Source of the DNA: CAYNST01 sp964399955 | GTDB lineage: Bacteria; Pseudomonadota; Gammaproteobacteria; Pseudomonadales; Cellvibrionaceae | NCBI GenBank assembly: GCA_964399955.1 | Contig: CAYNST010000016.1 | Location: forward strand, 1 to 43,847 | Length of the DNA: 43,847 nucleotides | Direction of reading: 5' to 3' | Part shown: piece by piece, positions 32,785-41,442 of the stretch | Layout: the number at the start of each line of letters is the position of its first letter | Numbering within the stretch: position 1 is the stretch's first letter | Notes under the pieces: generated by a model | What the model was told of the DNA's origin: nothing | Databases searched by the model: none | What the model saw: the letters and a program-made list of their open reading frames with translations, nothing else | Position numbers and translations under genes: made by a program

Positions 32785-33651
32785 ATGGCCAATACGGCAG
32801 GACACCCCAGAGGCGATCGAAACAAAAAGCCACCGGGCAAGTCTTCCAAATCCAGACGCGCGTGCGCATCGAAGCTTGAACCGAAGAAGCAATCCTTACC
32901 TAGGCTGCAGGTTTTGACGCAGATTTTGGGATGGATTTTGGCAGTGGTGCTCATTGTAGGGGTCGTAATTCTCATTGTTTGGCTTAAACCGCAAGATATT
33001 TTAAAAAAAATTACAAATAGACCCATTGAAAGCGTACAAATTGATGGCGAATTTCTATACTTGAGCAGGCAGCGTACAGAAGAAGCAATTGTGGGTTATA
33101 TCGACGGCGGTTTCCTGCAGTTGGATATCAATACACTCAAGGAGCGGCTCGAACTCAATCCTTGGGTGGATCGCGTTTCTGTTGCCCGCTTGTGGCCAGA
33201 TGTTCTCCGAATAACAATAATCGAGCAGCAACCCATTGCTCGATGGGGGTCGGAAGGCTTTTTGAATATGCGCGGGGACATCGTGTTCGTAGAGGACAAC
33301 GACAAGCTCCAGTCGCTGCCGCTGTTGTTCGGCAACAACCGGTACGCCAAGCAGGTCATGCAGCAGTATCTGTTCATTGCCAAGTTGATGGGGAGCAATG
33401 CCGGGGCGCTGACCACTGTGCAATTGGATGAAACCATGTCCTGGACACTGGAATTTGACAATGATCTGATCGTGCGCCTGGGCCGGGAGCAGGTACTGGA
33501 AAAATTGCAACACCTGGTGGCTGCCAGTCGCGGCGCCTTGGCAGGCCGAATCGCAGACATCAAGACCATTGATATGCGCTACACCAACGGATTTTCAGTG
33601 GCGTGGAAAGAAGAAGATGAGCAACAACCGCTTACCTGGAGTCTGGAGTAG
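32785..33651 (+). CDS. ftsQ: FtsQ, divisome assembly protein
   Basis: FtsQ recruits FtsL and FtsB and links early and late division proteins. The 288-residue protein has a basic cytoplasmic tail (1-43), one membrane segment (about 44-67), a POTRA domain (about 75-145) and a beta domain. The SVQIDGEFLYLSRQ lead and the LNPWVDRVSVARLWPDVLRITIIEQ stretch are typical. It is a complete gene with a 67-base gap before ftsA. Confidence 0.93.
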   Translation: MANTAGHPRGDRNKKPPGKSSKSRRACASKLEPKKQSLPRLQVLTQILGWILAVVLIVGVVILIVWLKPQDILKKITNRPIESVQIDGEFLYLSRQRTEEAIVGYIDGGFLQLDINTLKERLELNPWVDRVSVARLWPDVLRITIIEQQPIARWGSEGFLNMRGDIVFVEDNDKLQSLPLLFGNNRYAKQVMQQYLFIAKLMGSNAGALTTVQLDETMSWTLEFDNDLIVRLGREQVLEKLQHLVAASRGALAGRIADIKTIDMRYTNGFSVAWKEEDEQQPLTWSLE

Positions 33652-33718
33652 CAGCGGGTGGCTCAAGACAACGTTTTTTATCAACACTTACCGGTTCAAG
33701 TTAGAGTGAAACAATAGA

Positions 33719-34948
33719 ATGGCGCAATCAGGTGGGACCAGGATGATCGTTGGGTTGGACATTGGAACGTCCAAGGTGGTGGCTATTGTTGGCGAGGTCT
33801 CTGCTGACGGCGGCCTCTCGGTTGTGGGCATCGGGTCCCACAAATCGAACGGCCTTAAGAAGGGCGTGGTCGTCAATATCGACTCGACCGTTCAGTCAAT
33901 CCAGCGGGCAGTGGAAGAGGCCGAGCTGATGGCGGGGTGTCAGATCCACTCTGTCTACGCAGGCATTGCAGGCAGCCATATTCGCTCCTTGAATTCCCAC
34001 GGCATCGTGGCAATCAAGGATAAAGAGGTCTTTCCGCAGGACATTGAACGCGTTATAGATGCGGCGCAAGCCGTGGCCATTCCTGCGGACCAGCGCATCC
34101 TGCATATCCTGCCACAGGAGTACGTGATTGACGACCAGGAAGGGGTCAAGGAACCCTTGGGTATGTCGGGTGTCCGTTTGGAGGCCAAGGTTCACCTGGT
34201 GACCTGTGCGGTCAACGCTGCGCAGAACATAGAAAAGTGCATTCGTCGCTGTGGGCTGGAGGTGGAGGACATCATTCTGGAGCAGCTGGCGTCCAGCTAT
34301 GCCGTACTAACAGAGGACGAGAAAGAGCTGGGCGTTTGCATGGTCGATATTGGCGGCGGCACCACCGACATTGCCGTCTTTTACGACGGCGCCATCCGTC
34401 ATACGGGCGTAATCCCTATTGCAGGTGATCAAGTCACCAATGATATTGCCATGGCGCTGCGCACACCCACGCAATACGCCGAAGAAATAAAAATCAAGTA
34501 CGCCTGCGCGCTGGCCAAACTGACCGGTGCGGAGGAAACCATCAAGGTACCCAGCGTTGGTGACCGGCCCCCACGCGACCTGTCCCGCCAGGCATTGGCC
34601 GAAGTGGTAGAGCCTCGATACGATGAGCTCTTCACACTCATTCAGGCGGAGCTGCGTCGCAGCGGCTTTGAAGATATGCTGCCAGCGGGCATTGTACTCA
34701 CTGGCGGCACATCCAAAATGGAAGGCGTTGTGGAGCTGGCTGAAGAAATTTTTCACATGCCGGTGCGGCTGGGGGCACCGCAGTCGATCAAAGGACTCAA
34801 GGACATTGTCGACAACCCGGTTTACTCGACGGGTGCAGGCTTGCTTTTATATGGAATGAAACAACAGGGAGTTCACAAGCAGACAGCACAAGACGATTCG
34901 GAAGGGCTTCTGGCCCGATGTAAAAGCTGGTTTCAGCGAAACCTATAG
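33719..34948 (+). CDS. ftsA: FtsA, actin-like membrane tether of FtsZ
   Basis: FtsA anchors FtsZ to the membrane and recruits the late divisome. The 409-residue actin-fold ATPase has the IVGLDIGTSKVVAIVGEV phosphate-1 motif at the start, the VDIGGGTTDIAVF phosphate-2 motif, the VLTGGTSKMEGV adenosine motif and a C-terminal amphipathic helix (LLARCKSWFQRNL) that inserts in the membrane. ATG 33719 gives a lead of the Pseudomonas length; ATG 33743 has a slightly better ribosome site. ftsZ follows 65 bases on. Confidence 0.96.
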   Translation: MAQSGGTRMIVGLDIGTSKVVAIVGEVSADGGLSVVGIGSHKSNGLKKGVVVNIDSTVQSIQRAVEEAELMAGCQIHSVYAGIAGSHIRSLNSHGIVAIKDKEVFPQDIERVIDAAQAVAIPADQRILHILPQEYVIDDQEGVKEPLGMSGVRLEAKVHLVTCAVNAAQNIEKCIRRCGLEVEDIILEQLASSYAVLTEDEKELGVCMVDIGGGTTDIAVFYDGAIRHTGVIPIAGDQVTNDIAMALRTPTQYAEEIKIKYACALAKLTGAEETIKVPSVGDRPPRDLSRQALAEVVEPRYDELFTLIQAELRRSGFEDMLPAGIVLTGGTSKMEGVVELAEEIFHMPVRLGAPQSIKGLKDIVDNPVYSTGAGLLLYGMKQQGVHKQTAQDDSEGLLARCKSWFQRNL

Positions 34949-35013
34949 TACCAAATTTGTAGATCACACCAAACAGAACGCGAATGTATCTGGGGAACAC
35001 AAGGGGAATTGCC

Positions 35014-36180
35014 ATGTTCGAGCTAGTCGATAATCTGCCACAAACCGCCATCATCAAAGTTGTTGGTATCGGGGGCGGCGGCGGTAACGCCGTCAGACAC
35101 ATGATCAACAATGAAATAGAGGGGGTGGACTTCATCTGCGCCAACACCGATGCACAGGCCCTGAAAGACATAGATGCCCGAACGGTGCTGCAGTTGGGCA
35201 GTTCCATGACCAAGGGGCTGGGAGCAGGTGCCAACCCCGAGATTGGCCGGCAAGCGGCAATGGAAGACCGGGACCGCATAGCGGAGCTGCTGAGCGGTGC
35301 GGATATGGTGTTCATCACCGCCGGTATGGGCGGCGGCACTGGAACCGGTGGCGCCCCGGTAGTGGCTGAAGTCGCCAAAGAACTTGGCATACTCACGGTT
35401 GCCGTGGTAACCAAGCCCTTCCCCTTCGAGGGCCGCAAGCGCATGGCTGTGGCGGAAGAGGGCATCAAACAGCTGAAGGACCGTGTGGACTCGTTGATCA
35501 CTATTCCCAACGAAAAATTGCTGGAGGTACTGGGCAAGTCCACAAGCCTGTTGGAAGCCTTCAAGTCTGCAAACGACGTCCTGTTGGGTGCAGTGCAGGG
35601 TATCGCCGACCTTATCATTCGCCCAGGTATGATCAACGTGGACTTTGCCGATGTGCGAACCGTTATGTCTGAGATGGGCATGGCCATGATGGGTAGCGGT
35701 TGCGCCCGCGGCGACAATCGTGCGCGCGAAGCGGCTGAAGCCGCTATTCGCAGCCCGCTTCTGGAAGATGTGAACCTGCAGGGCGCCCGAGGCATTCTCG
35801 TTAATATTACCGCCGGCATGGACCTGACTCTGGGTGAATTTACCGAAGTGGGTGACATCGTGGAAGAGTTTGCCTCTTCAGAGGCGACGGTTGTGGTCGG
35901 CACGGTCATCGACCCGAACATGACCGACGAACTGCGCGTGACCGTGGTGGCCACCGGCCTGGGGGACCGCGAACCTGCGCGGGCAGCAACACCGGCCAAA
36001 AAGGTGATCGACAACACCCGCACCTCCGATGGCGGGTTGAATTACGCTGTGCTGGATAAACCCACCGTGATGCGTACCAGCAAGCCCAGCAGCCCAGGGC
36101 ATCGTTCTGTGGAAACCAACAAAGACAAAGACATGGAGTATCTGGACATCCCCGCATTTTTGCGACGGCAGGCCGACTGA
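35014..36180 (+). CDS. ftsZ: FtsZ, tubulin-like division GTPase
   Basis: FtsZ polymerises into the Z ring that sets the division site. The 388-residue protein has the tubulin signature GGGTGTG at 106-112, the catalytic T7 loop NVDFAD at 208-213, a variable linker, and the C-terminal peptide YLDIPAFLRRQAD that binds FtsA and ZipA. ATG 35014 follows AAGGGG and gives the standard MFELVDN lead. It is the last division gene before lpxC. Confidence 0.98.
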   Translation: MFELVDNLPQTAIIKVVGIGGGGGNAVRHMINNEIEGVDFICANTDAQALKDIDARTVLQLGSSMTKGLGAGANPEIGRQAAMEDRDRIAELLSGADMVFITAGMGGGTGTGGAPVVAEVAKELGILTVAVVTKPFPFEGRKRMAVAEEGIKQLKDRVDSLITIPNEKLLEVLGKSTSLLEAFKSANDVLLGAVQGIADLIIRPGMINVDFADVRTVMSEMGMAMMGSGCARGDNRAREAAEAAIRSPLLEDVNLQGARGILVNITAGMDLTLGEFTEVGDIVEEFASSEATVVVGTVIDPNMTDELRVTVVATGLGDREPARAATPAKKVIDNTRTSDGGLNYAVLDKPTVMRTSKPSSPGHRSVETNKDKDMEYLDIPAFLRRQAD

Positions 36181-36363
36181 TACCGTTTGTATCTATCGCT
36201 TAAAGGGAGAGGATCCGCTGTGACTGTGCAGCACTGCCTGGGGCTGTTCAGGTAGGATTCATCTCCTGCGCGCATAATCTCGATACCCGCTGTACGCGTC
36301 TTGGGGAAGCGTGCTGCGGGAACCGGAAAGGGCTGCAGCTACCACTTTTAGATGAAGTAATCA
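36181..36363 (+). other. ftsZ-lpxC gap
   Basis: These 183 bases hold no gene I can see. CATAAT at 36273-36278 could be a -10 element for a separate lpxC promoter, but no -35 lies at good spacing. No intrinsic terminator is visible after ftsZ, so readthrough into lpxC is possible. Confidence 0.3.
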
Positions 36364-37278
36364 ATGATCAAGCAAAGAACATTAAAAAACGAGATTCGGG
36401 CAACGGGCGTGGGCTTGCATACCGGGCGCAAAGTCATGCTGACCTTGCGTCCTGCACCCATCAATACAGGCATCGTGTTTCGTCGCGTCGACCTGGAACC
36501 GGTAGTGGAGATAGAAGCCAAGGCTGAAAACGTCGGCGACACCACACTGTCAACCAGCTTGGTGTCCGGTGGCGTGCGAGTATCCACTGTAGAGCACCTT
36601 TTGTCGGCCATGGCTGGGTTGGGACTCGACAATGCTTATGTGGAGCTGACGGCGGATGAAGTGCCCATTATGGACGGCAGCGCAGGTCCGTTTGTGTTTC
36701 TCATTCAGTCCGCCGGCATTCAGGAGCAAAATGCGCCCAAGCGGTTCATCCGCATCAAGAAGAAGGTCACCGTGCAACAGGGGGAAAAAACGGCCAGTTT
36801 CCTGCCGTTCGACGGGTTCAAGGTCTCCTTCGAGATCGGGTTCGATCACCCTGTGTTCCGCGACCACACGCTCAGTGCGTCTGTCGACTTCTCCAGCACA
36901 TCATTCATCAAGGAGATCTCCCGCGCCAGAACCTTCGGCTTTATGCACGAGATCGAGCATCTTCGATCCCTGGGGCTGGTTCAGGGCGGTAGCGTCAACA
37001 ACGCCATCGTGATTGACAAGTACCGCATCCTCAACGAAGACGGCCTTCGTTACGATGACGAGTTCGTCAAACACAAGATTCTGGACGCTGTGGGTGATCT
37101 TTATCTGCTGGGCTACAGCCTCATCGGCGAGTTCCGGGCATTCAAATCAGGGCACGGTTTGAACAACCAGTCCATTCGCGCACTGATGAGCCAAAAGGAT
37201 GCCTGGGAAATGGTCACCTTTGAAAACGAGGAAGATCTAGTACCGGTTGTTTATGCCAGGCCCCTCGCTGTAAGTTAA
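36364..37278 (+). CDS. lpxC: LpxC, UDP-3-O-acyl-N-acetylglucosamine deacetylase
   Basis: LpxC is the zinc deacetylase at the committed step of lipid A synthesis. The 304-residue protein carries all three zinc ligands: His78 (TVEHLLSA), and His237 and Asp241 (KHKILDAVGD). Length and motifs match E. coli. It closes the dcw cluster, as in E. coli and Pseudomonas. The C-terminal tail is ordinary in length; in E. coli that tail is the FtsH degradation signal, and I cannot judge degradation control here. Confidence 0.97.
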   Translation: MIKQRTLKNEIRATGVGLHTGRKVMLTLRPAPINTGIVFRRVDLEPVVEIEAKAENVGDTTLSTSLVSGGVRVSTVEHLLSAMAGLGLDNAYVELTADEVPIMDGSAGPFVFLIQSAGIQEQNAPKRFIRIKKKVTVQQGEKTASFLPFDGFKVSFEIGFDHPVFRDHTLSASVDFSSTSFIKEISRARTFGFMHEIEHLRSLGLVQGGSVNNAIVIDKYRILNEDGLRYDDEFVKHKILDAVGDLYLLGYSLIGEFRAFKSGHGLNNQSIRALMSQKDAWEMVTFENEEDLVPVVYARPLAVS

Positions 37279-37660
37279 ACCTTTTTCTCATTTTGAAAAG
37301 CCCAAGTCGCTCAATACTTCATAAGCATTGCGCTTTCCTTGCGGTCTATGCCATATTCGGCCACTGATCAAGTGGCTGATGTCAGGCCCTGCCTTGTACA
37401 GCACCCCCTTTTTGGTCTAAATATTTAAGAGGCCGTGTCGTCCCGCTGCAGCTGTATGGGCCGTGGGGGATGAGTGCTCGTGTAAGAGACAAAACCTTGC
37501 GGGGCGCCGTCAGATACTGGATGTCTGCACGGCAAGCAGCGGGCAGCCAAAATTTCGGAAGCTTTCCCAAGTGCTCGAGCGTCACTTGCTGCCGGTGCGC
37601 AGCAATCCAATTCCGGCCAACGATTGAGCAGCAGTGGGTCGAACTGAGGCAATTTGAATC
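37279..37660. other. 382-base gap between lpxC and the M23 peptidase gene
   Basis: I find no confident gene here. In Pseudomonas a minus-strand DUF721 (dciA) gene lies at this place. Open frames exist on both strands (plus 37470-37664; minus 37425-37652; a minus frame through 37382 that runs on under the next gene), but none has a good ribosome site or a recognisable family. A hairpin GCCACT/AGTGGC lies at 37360-37376. The stretch may hold promoter signals for the M23 gene or a decayed gene. Confidence 0.35.
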
Positions 37661-38599
37661 TTGAAAATTATCCTTGTCAGCAAACGTAACGGCGAAGCGC
37701 GCACCTTTCGGGTGGGTGCGTGGGCCGGCGCTATGTTGTCGGTGTGCCTGATGTGCGTGGTCGGTGTGCCTGCCGGCGCGTATTACGCCTACCTCAAAGC
37801 GGTATCCAGCGATGTTTCCGATGTGGTAACGGCCGATATCGCCAAAGAGTGGTCCAACACGCTGGATCACCAGCACCTGCAAATTGAAGAGAGCCGGCAG
37901 CAAGCCCAGCAGCATCTGGCGGTTCTCAGTCTGCGTGTTGCCGAGCTGCAGGCGCGGCTCGTGCGCCTGGACGCACTGGGAGAGCGCCTCACCACTATGG
38001 CCAAGCTGGATGCGGGGGAGTTCGACTTCAGCCAGCCCCCGGCCATCGGCGGGCCTGAAACCGAGCTTTCCGGTGACAGCTTCACCGCGCCCGGCATCCT
38101 GAGTGTTATAGATGATGTCGCCAAGCAAATAGAAAACCGCCAGGCCCAGTTGGACACACTGGACGCGCTGCTGGTTAACCGCAAGCTTGAAAGTGAACGC
38201 TTCATTGCCGGCAGGCCAATCAAGCAGGGCTGGCTCTCAAGCCGGTTTGGGCGGCGGACAGACCCGTTCTCGGGCAAGATTGCCTGGCATAACGGAGTGG
38301 ACTTTGCGGGTAAAGAAGGTTCCGATATCGTCGCTGTTGCAGCAGGCGTGGTCACCTGGTCCGGCCACCGGGGAGGCTACGGGCTGATGATTGAAATCAA
38401 CCACGGCAACGGCTTTAAGACCCGCTACGCTCACGGCAAGGAAAACCTGGTAAAGGTGGGCGATGTGGTCAAAAAAGGGCAGGTCATAGGCCTGATCGGT
38501 TCTTCCGGACGCTCCACCGGCCCACACGTTCACTTCGAAGTTTACAAGAACGGCCGTGCCGTTGACCCCTCTTCCTATATCCATCGCGCCAGCCGCTAA
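37661..38599 (+). CDS. M23-family (LytM) peptidase, membrane-anchored
   Basis: This 312-residue protein has a short cytoplasmic start, one membrane segment (about 20-42), a periplasmic coiled-coil region and a C-terminal LytM domain. The zinc residues are intact (His210 and Asp214 in HNGVD; His289 and His291 in HVH), so it should be an active endopeptidase of peptidoglycan crosslinks rather than a degenerate EnvC/NlpD-type activator. The start is TTG 37661, with GAGG 11 bases upstream; it gives the MKIILVSKRNG lead common to this family. The gene sits upstream of secA, as in Pseudomonas. Confidence 0.92.
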   Translation: MKIILVSKRNGEARTFRVGAWAGAMLSVCLMCVVGVPAGAYYAYLKAVSSDVSDVVTADIAKEWSNTLDHQHLQIEESRQQAQQHLAVLSLRVAELQARLVRLDALGERLTTMAKLDAGEFDFSQPPAIGGPETELSGDSFTAPGILSVIDDVAKQIENRQAQLDTLDALLVNRKLESERFIAGRPIKQGWLSSRFGRRTDPFSGKIAWHNGVDFAGKEGSDIVAVAAGVVTWSGHRGGYGLMIEINHGNGFKTRYAHGKENLVKVGDVVKKGQVIGLIGSSGRSTGPHVHFEVYKNGRAVDPSSYIHRASR

Positions 38600-38609
38600 A
38601 TCCCTCAGA

Positions 38610-38631
38610 ACCTTCGCCGATGTGCGAAGGT
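38610..38631 (+). terminator. Hairpin between the M23 gene and secA
   Basis: ACCTTCGC (38610-38617) and GCGAAGGT (38624-38631) form a perfect 8-base stem with a 6-base loop, 11 bases after the M23 stop. CTATTT follows, a poor T-tract. It is either a weak terminator or a secA leader structure. The leader (38600-38711) has no SecM-like open frame. Confidence 0.45.
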
Positions 38632-38711
38632 CTATTTAACACCTCGTCCATCTCCTTTAAGATGCAGTCCTTCATTTCAATGTGGGCCTGATTCAGGAAT
38701 ATCTAACCGCC

Positions 38712-41432
38712 ATGATTGCAAAACTCGCACGAACCATGTTCGGGTCCAAAAACGACCGCGAACTGAAACGCATGGGCAAGTTGGTTGCAAAAATCAACGC
38801 ACTCGAAGAGCAAACCAAGGCACTATCAGACGAGCAGCTAAAAGCCAAGACCGGCGAATTTCAGCAGCGCTTCCAGCAAGGTGAGTCCCTGGATCAGTTG
38901 CTTCCAGAAGCTTTTGCCGTCTGCCGGGAAGCCAGTCAGCGGATAATGGGCATGCGCCACTTTGATGTGCAGCTCATTGGTGGCATGACCCTGCACGAAG
39001 GCCGCATCGCAGAGATGAAGACCGGGGAGGGTAAGACCCTGGTGGCAACACTCGCCACCTATCTCAACGCCATCTCGTCGGCGGGCGTACATATTGTGAC
39101 CGTCAACGACTACCTGGCCAATCGCGACGCCAACTGGATGCGGCCTTTGTATGAAGGGCTGGGCTTGAGCGTGGGGGTGATCATGTCGCAGCAGCCGCAA
39201 GAGCTGAAGCGGCAGGCGTACGCCTGCGATGTGGTCTACGGCACCAACAACGAGTTTGGTTTTGACTATTTGCGTGACAACATGGTGCTGCGCAAAGAAG
39301 AGCGTGTGCAGCGGCCGCTCAATTTTGCCATTGTCGATGAGGTGGACTCCATTCTCATCGATGAGGCTCGTACACCGCTGATCATCTCTGGCGCGGCGCA
39401 GAACAGTTCAGAGCTGTATCTGTTGATGAACAGCCTTATTCCTAAGCTTCAGCTGCAGGAAGGGGATGAGGAAGAAGGCACTATCACAGGCCACTTCAAA
39501 ATAGACGAGAAAACCCGTCAGGTGGAGCTCAACGAAGAAGGCCATCAACTTGTTGAGGATCTTCTGAGCCAAAACGGACTGCTCAAGGCTGGGGAGAGCT
39601 TGTATTCCGCCAGTAATCTGGGGCTTTTACACCACGTGTATACCGGCCTCAAGGCCCATAAACTGTTCCGGCGCGATGTTGACTACATCGTCGAGAATAA
39701 TCAGGTCATTCTGATTGATGAACACACCGGCCGCACCATGCCGGGCCGCCGGCTCTCTGAAGGTTTGCACCAGGCGATCGAAGCCAAGGAGGGGGTGAAC
39801 ATTCAAAGCGAAAGCCAGACGCTGGCATCGACCACCTTCCAGAACTACTTCCGTTTATACAACAAGCTTGCCGGCATGACGGGCACGGCAGATACCGAAG
39901 CGGTTGAGTTTCGCCAGATCTACGGTCTGGATGTGGTGGTCATCCCCACCAACCGGCATATTCAGCGCCAGGACCATAACGATCTGGTGTTCCTGTCCAT
40001 TGAAGACAAATACGACGCCATCGTTGCCGAAGTCAAACGCATTCAGGAGGCAAAGGCGCCGGTTCTGGTGGGCACCGCTTCGGTTGAAACGTCCGAAGAA
40101 ATGTCTCGTCGATTCAAGAAAGCCGGCGTGCGCCATGAAGTCTTGAACGCCAAACACCACGCACGTGAAGCAGAAATCATTGCCCAGGCCGGTCGCCCCG
40201 GTGCGGTCACCATTGCCACCAATATGGCCGGTCGCGGCACAGACATTGTGTTGGGCGGCAACTGGGAATCCGAAATCGCTAAGCTGGATAACCCGACCCA
40301 AGCGCAGATAGACGAGATAAAAGCCAACTGGAAACAACAGCACCAGATCGTCATCGACGCCGGCGGCCTGCACATCATTGGCACCGAGCGCCACGAGTCC
40401 AGACGTATCGACAATCAGCTGCGCGGTCGCGCCGGGCGGCAGGGTGATCCGGGTGTATCGCGGTTTTATTTGTCGCTGGAAGACAACCTGATGCGCATCT
40501 TCGCGTCCGACCGGGTGCGCAAGGTAATGAGTGCGCTGGGAATGGAGAAGGGTGAGGCCATTGAGCACCGCATGGTGAGCAACGCCATTGAGACCGCTCA
40601 GCGCAAGGTGGAGGCCCGCAACTTCGATTACCGCAAGCAGGTTCTGGAGTACGACGACGTCGCCAACGACCAGCGGCGGGTCATTTACAACCAGCGCAAC
40701 GAGTTGCTTGAAGAAGACAGTATCGAAGACGCCATCAGCGGCATTCGGCAAGATGTGATCGACGAGGTCATTTCGTCTTTCGTTCCACCCCAGTCGCTGG
40801 AGGAGCAGTGGGATGTGCAGGGGCTGGAGCAGACGTTGGACAAGGAGTTCGGCGTTAAGCTGCCGATCAAGCAATGGTTGGCGGACGACAAAAAACTCTA
40901 CGAAGAGCCACTGCGGGCAAAAATCCTTGAGGAGATGAATAACTTCTACCAGAGCAAGGCTGCGCGCATCGGCCCGATGATCCGCACTTTGGAAAAGCAA
41001 ATCATGCTCCACGTCCTGGATACGCTTTGGAAGGAGCACCTGGCCAATATGGACCACTTGCGACAGGGCATTGGTTTGCGAGCCTATGCGCAGAGAAACC
41101 CCAAGCAGGAGTATAAAAAGGAATCCTTCGAGCTGTTTCAGAAGTTGCTGAACAACCTCAAACACGAAGTCACGCAAGTGCTCTTCCGCGTCGAACCCAT
41201 CACCCCAGAACAGATGCAGGCAATGGAGCAAAAGCAGCGGGACGAGGCAGAGGCTTCACGGCGCAGTCAGGTGGCGCAGCACGAACAGCTGAGTGCGCTG
41301 GGCGAGCCCGGTGCGAGCGAGCCCGAAAAGCCCTCCACTTTTGTTCGTGAGCAAAGCAAAGTGGGCCGCAACGAGCCTTGCCCCTGTGGATCGGGTAAGA
41401 AATACAAAGCATGTCACGGCAAGCTGGCCTGA
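38712..41432 (+). CDS. secA: SecA, preprotein translocase motor ATPase
   Basis: SecA pushes unfolded preproteins through SecYEG using ATP. The 906-residue protein has the Walker A motif TGEGKT (Lys108), the VDEVDSILIDEARTPL Walker B region, the AGRGTDIVLGG and GRAGRQGDPG helicase motifs and the C-terminal zinc site CPCGSGKKYKACH that binds SecB. I chose ATG 38712 because it matches the E. coli N terminus; GTG 38682 would add ten residues. AGGA lies 13 bases upstream, rather far. It is followed 10 bases later by argJ. Confidence 0.97.
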   Translation: MIAKLARTMFGSKNDRELKRMGKLVAKINALEEQTKALSDEQLKAKTGEFQQRFQQGESLDQLLPEAFAVCREASQRIMGMRHFDVQLIGGMTLHEGRIAEMKTGEGKTLVATLATYLNAISSAGVHIVTVNDYLANRDANWMRPLYEGLGLSVGVIMSQQPQELKRQAYACDVVYGTNNEFGFDYLRDNMVLRKEERVQRPLNFAIVDEVDSILIDEARTPLIISGAAQNSSELYLLMNSLIPKLQLQEGDEEEGTITGHFKIDEKTRQVELNEEGHQLVEDLLSQNGLLKAGESLYSASNLGLLHHVYTGLKAHKLFRRDVDYIVENNQVILIDEHTGRTMPGRRLSEGLHQAIEAKEGVNIQSESQTLASTTFQNYFRLYNKLAGMTGTADTEAVEFRQIYGLDVVVIPTNRHIQRQDHNDLVFLSIEDKYDAIVAEVKRIQEAKAPVLVGTASVETSEEMSRRFKKAGVRHEVLNAKHHAREAEIIAQAGRPGAVTIATNMAGRGTDIVLGGNWESEIAKLDNPTQAQIDEIKANWKQQHQIVIDAGGLHIIGTERHESRRIDNQLRGRAGRQGDPGVSRFYLSLEDNLMRIFASDRVRKVMSALGMEKGEAIEHRMVSNAIETAQRKVEARNFDYRKQVLEYDDVANDQRRVIYNQRNELLEEDSIEDAISGIRQDVIDEVISSFVPPQSLEEQWDVQGLEQTLDKEFGVKLPIKQWLADDKKLYEEPLRAKILEEMNNFYQSKAARIGPMIRTLEKQIMLHVLDTLWKEHLANMDHLRQGIGLRAYAQRNPKQEYKKESFELFQKLLNNLKHEVTQVLFRVEPITPEQMQAMEQKQRDEAEASRRSQVAQHEQLSALGEPGASEPEKPSTFVREQSKVGRNEPCPCGSGKKYKACHGKLA

Positions 41433-41442
41433 GGTGACGTCC

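Noticed and set aside
37285..37401. A short minus-strand frame after GGGGGTG ending beside lpxC
   Set aside because: The purine run touches the GTG with no spacing, and the product is under 40 residues with no recognisable feature.
37425..37652. Minus-strand 75-codon frame in the lpxC-M23 gap as a real gene
   Set aside because: There is no ribosome site, the composition is biased, and no family match is apparent; kept only as part of the unexplained gap.
39855..41231. A 458-codon minus-strand frame inside secA
   Set aside because: It is antisense to strongly conserved SecA motifs and has no ribosome site or known domain.
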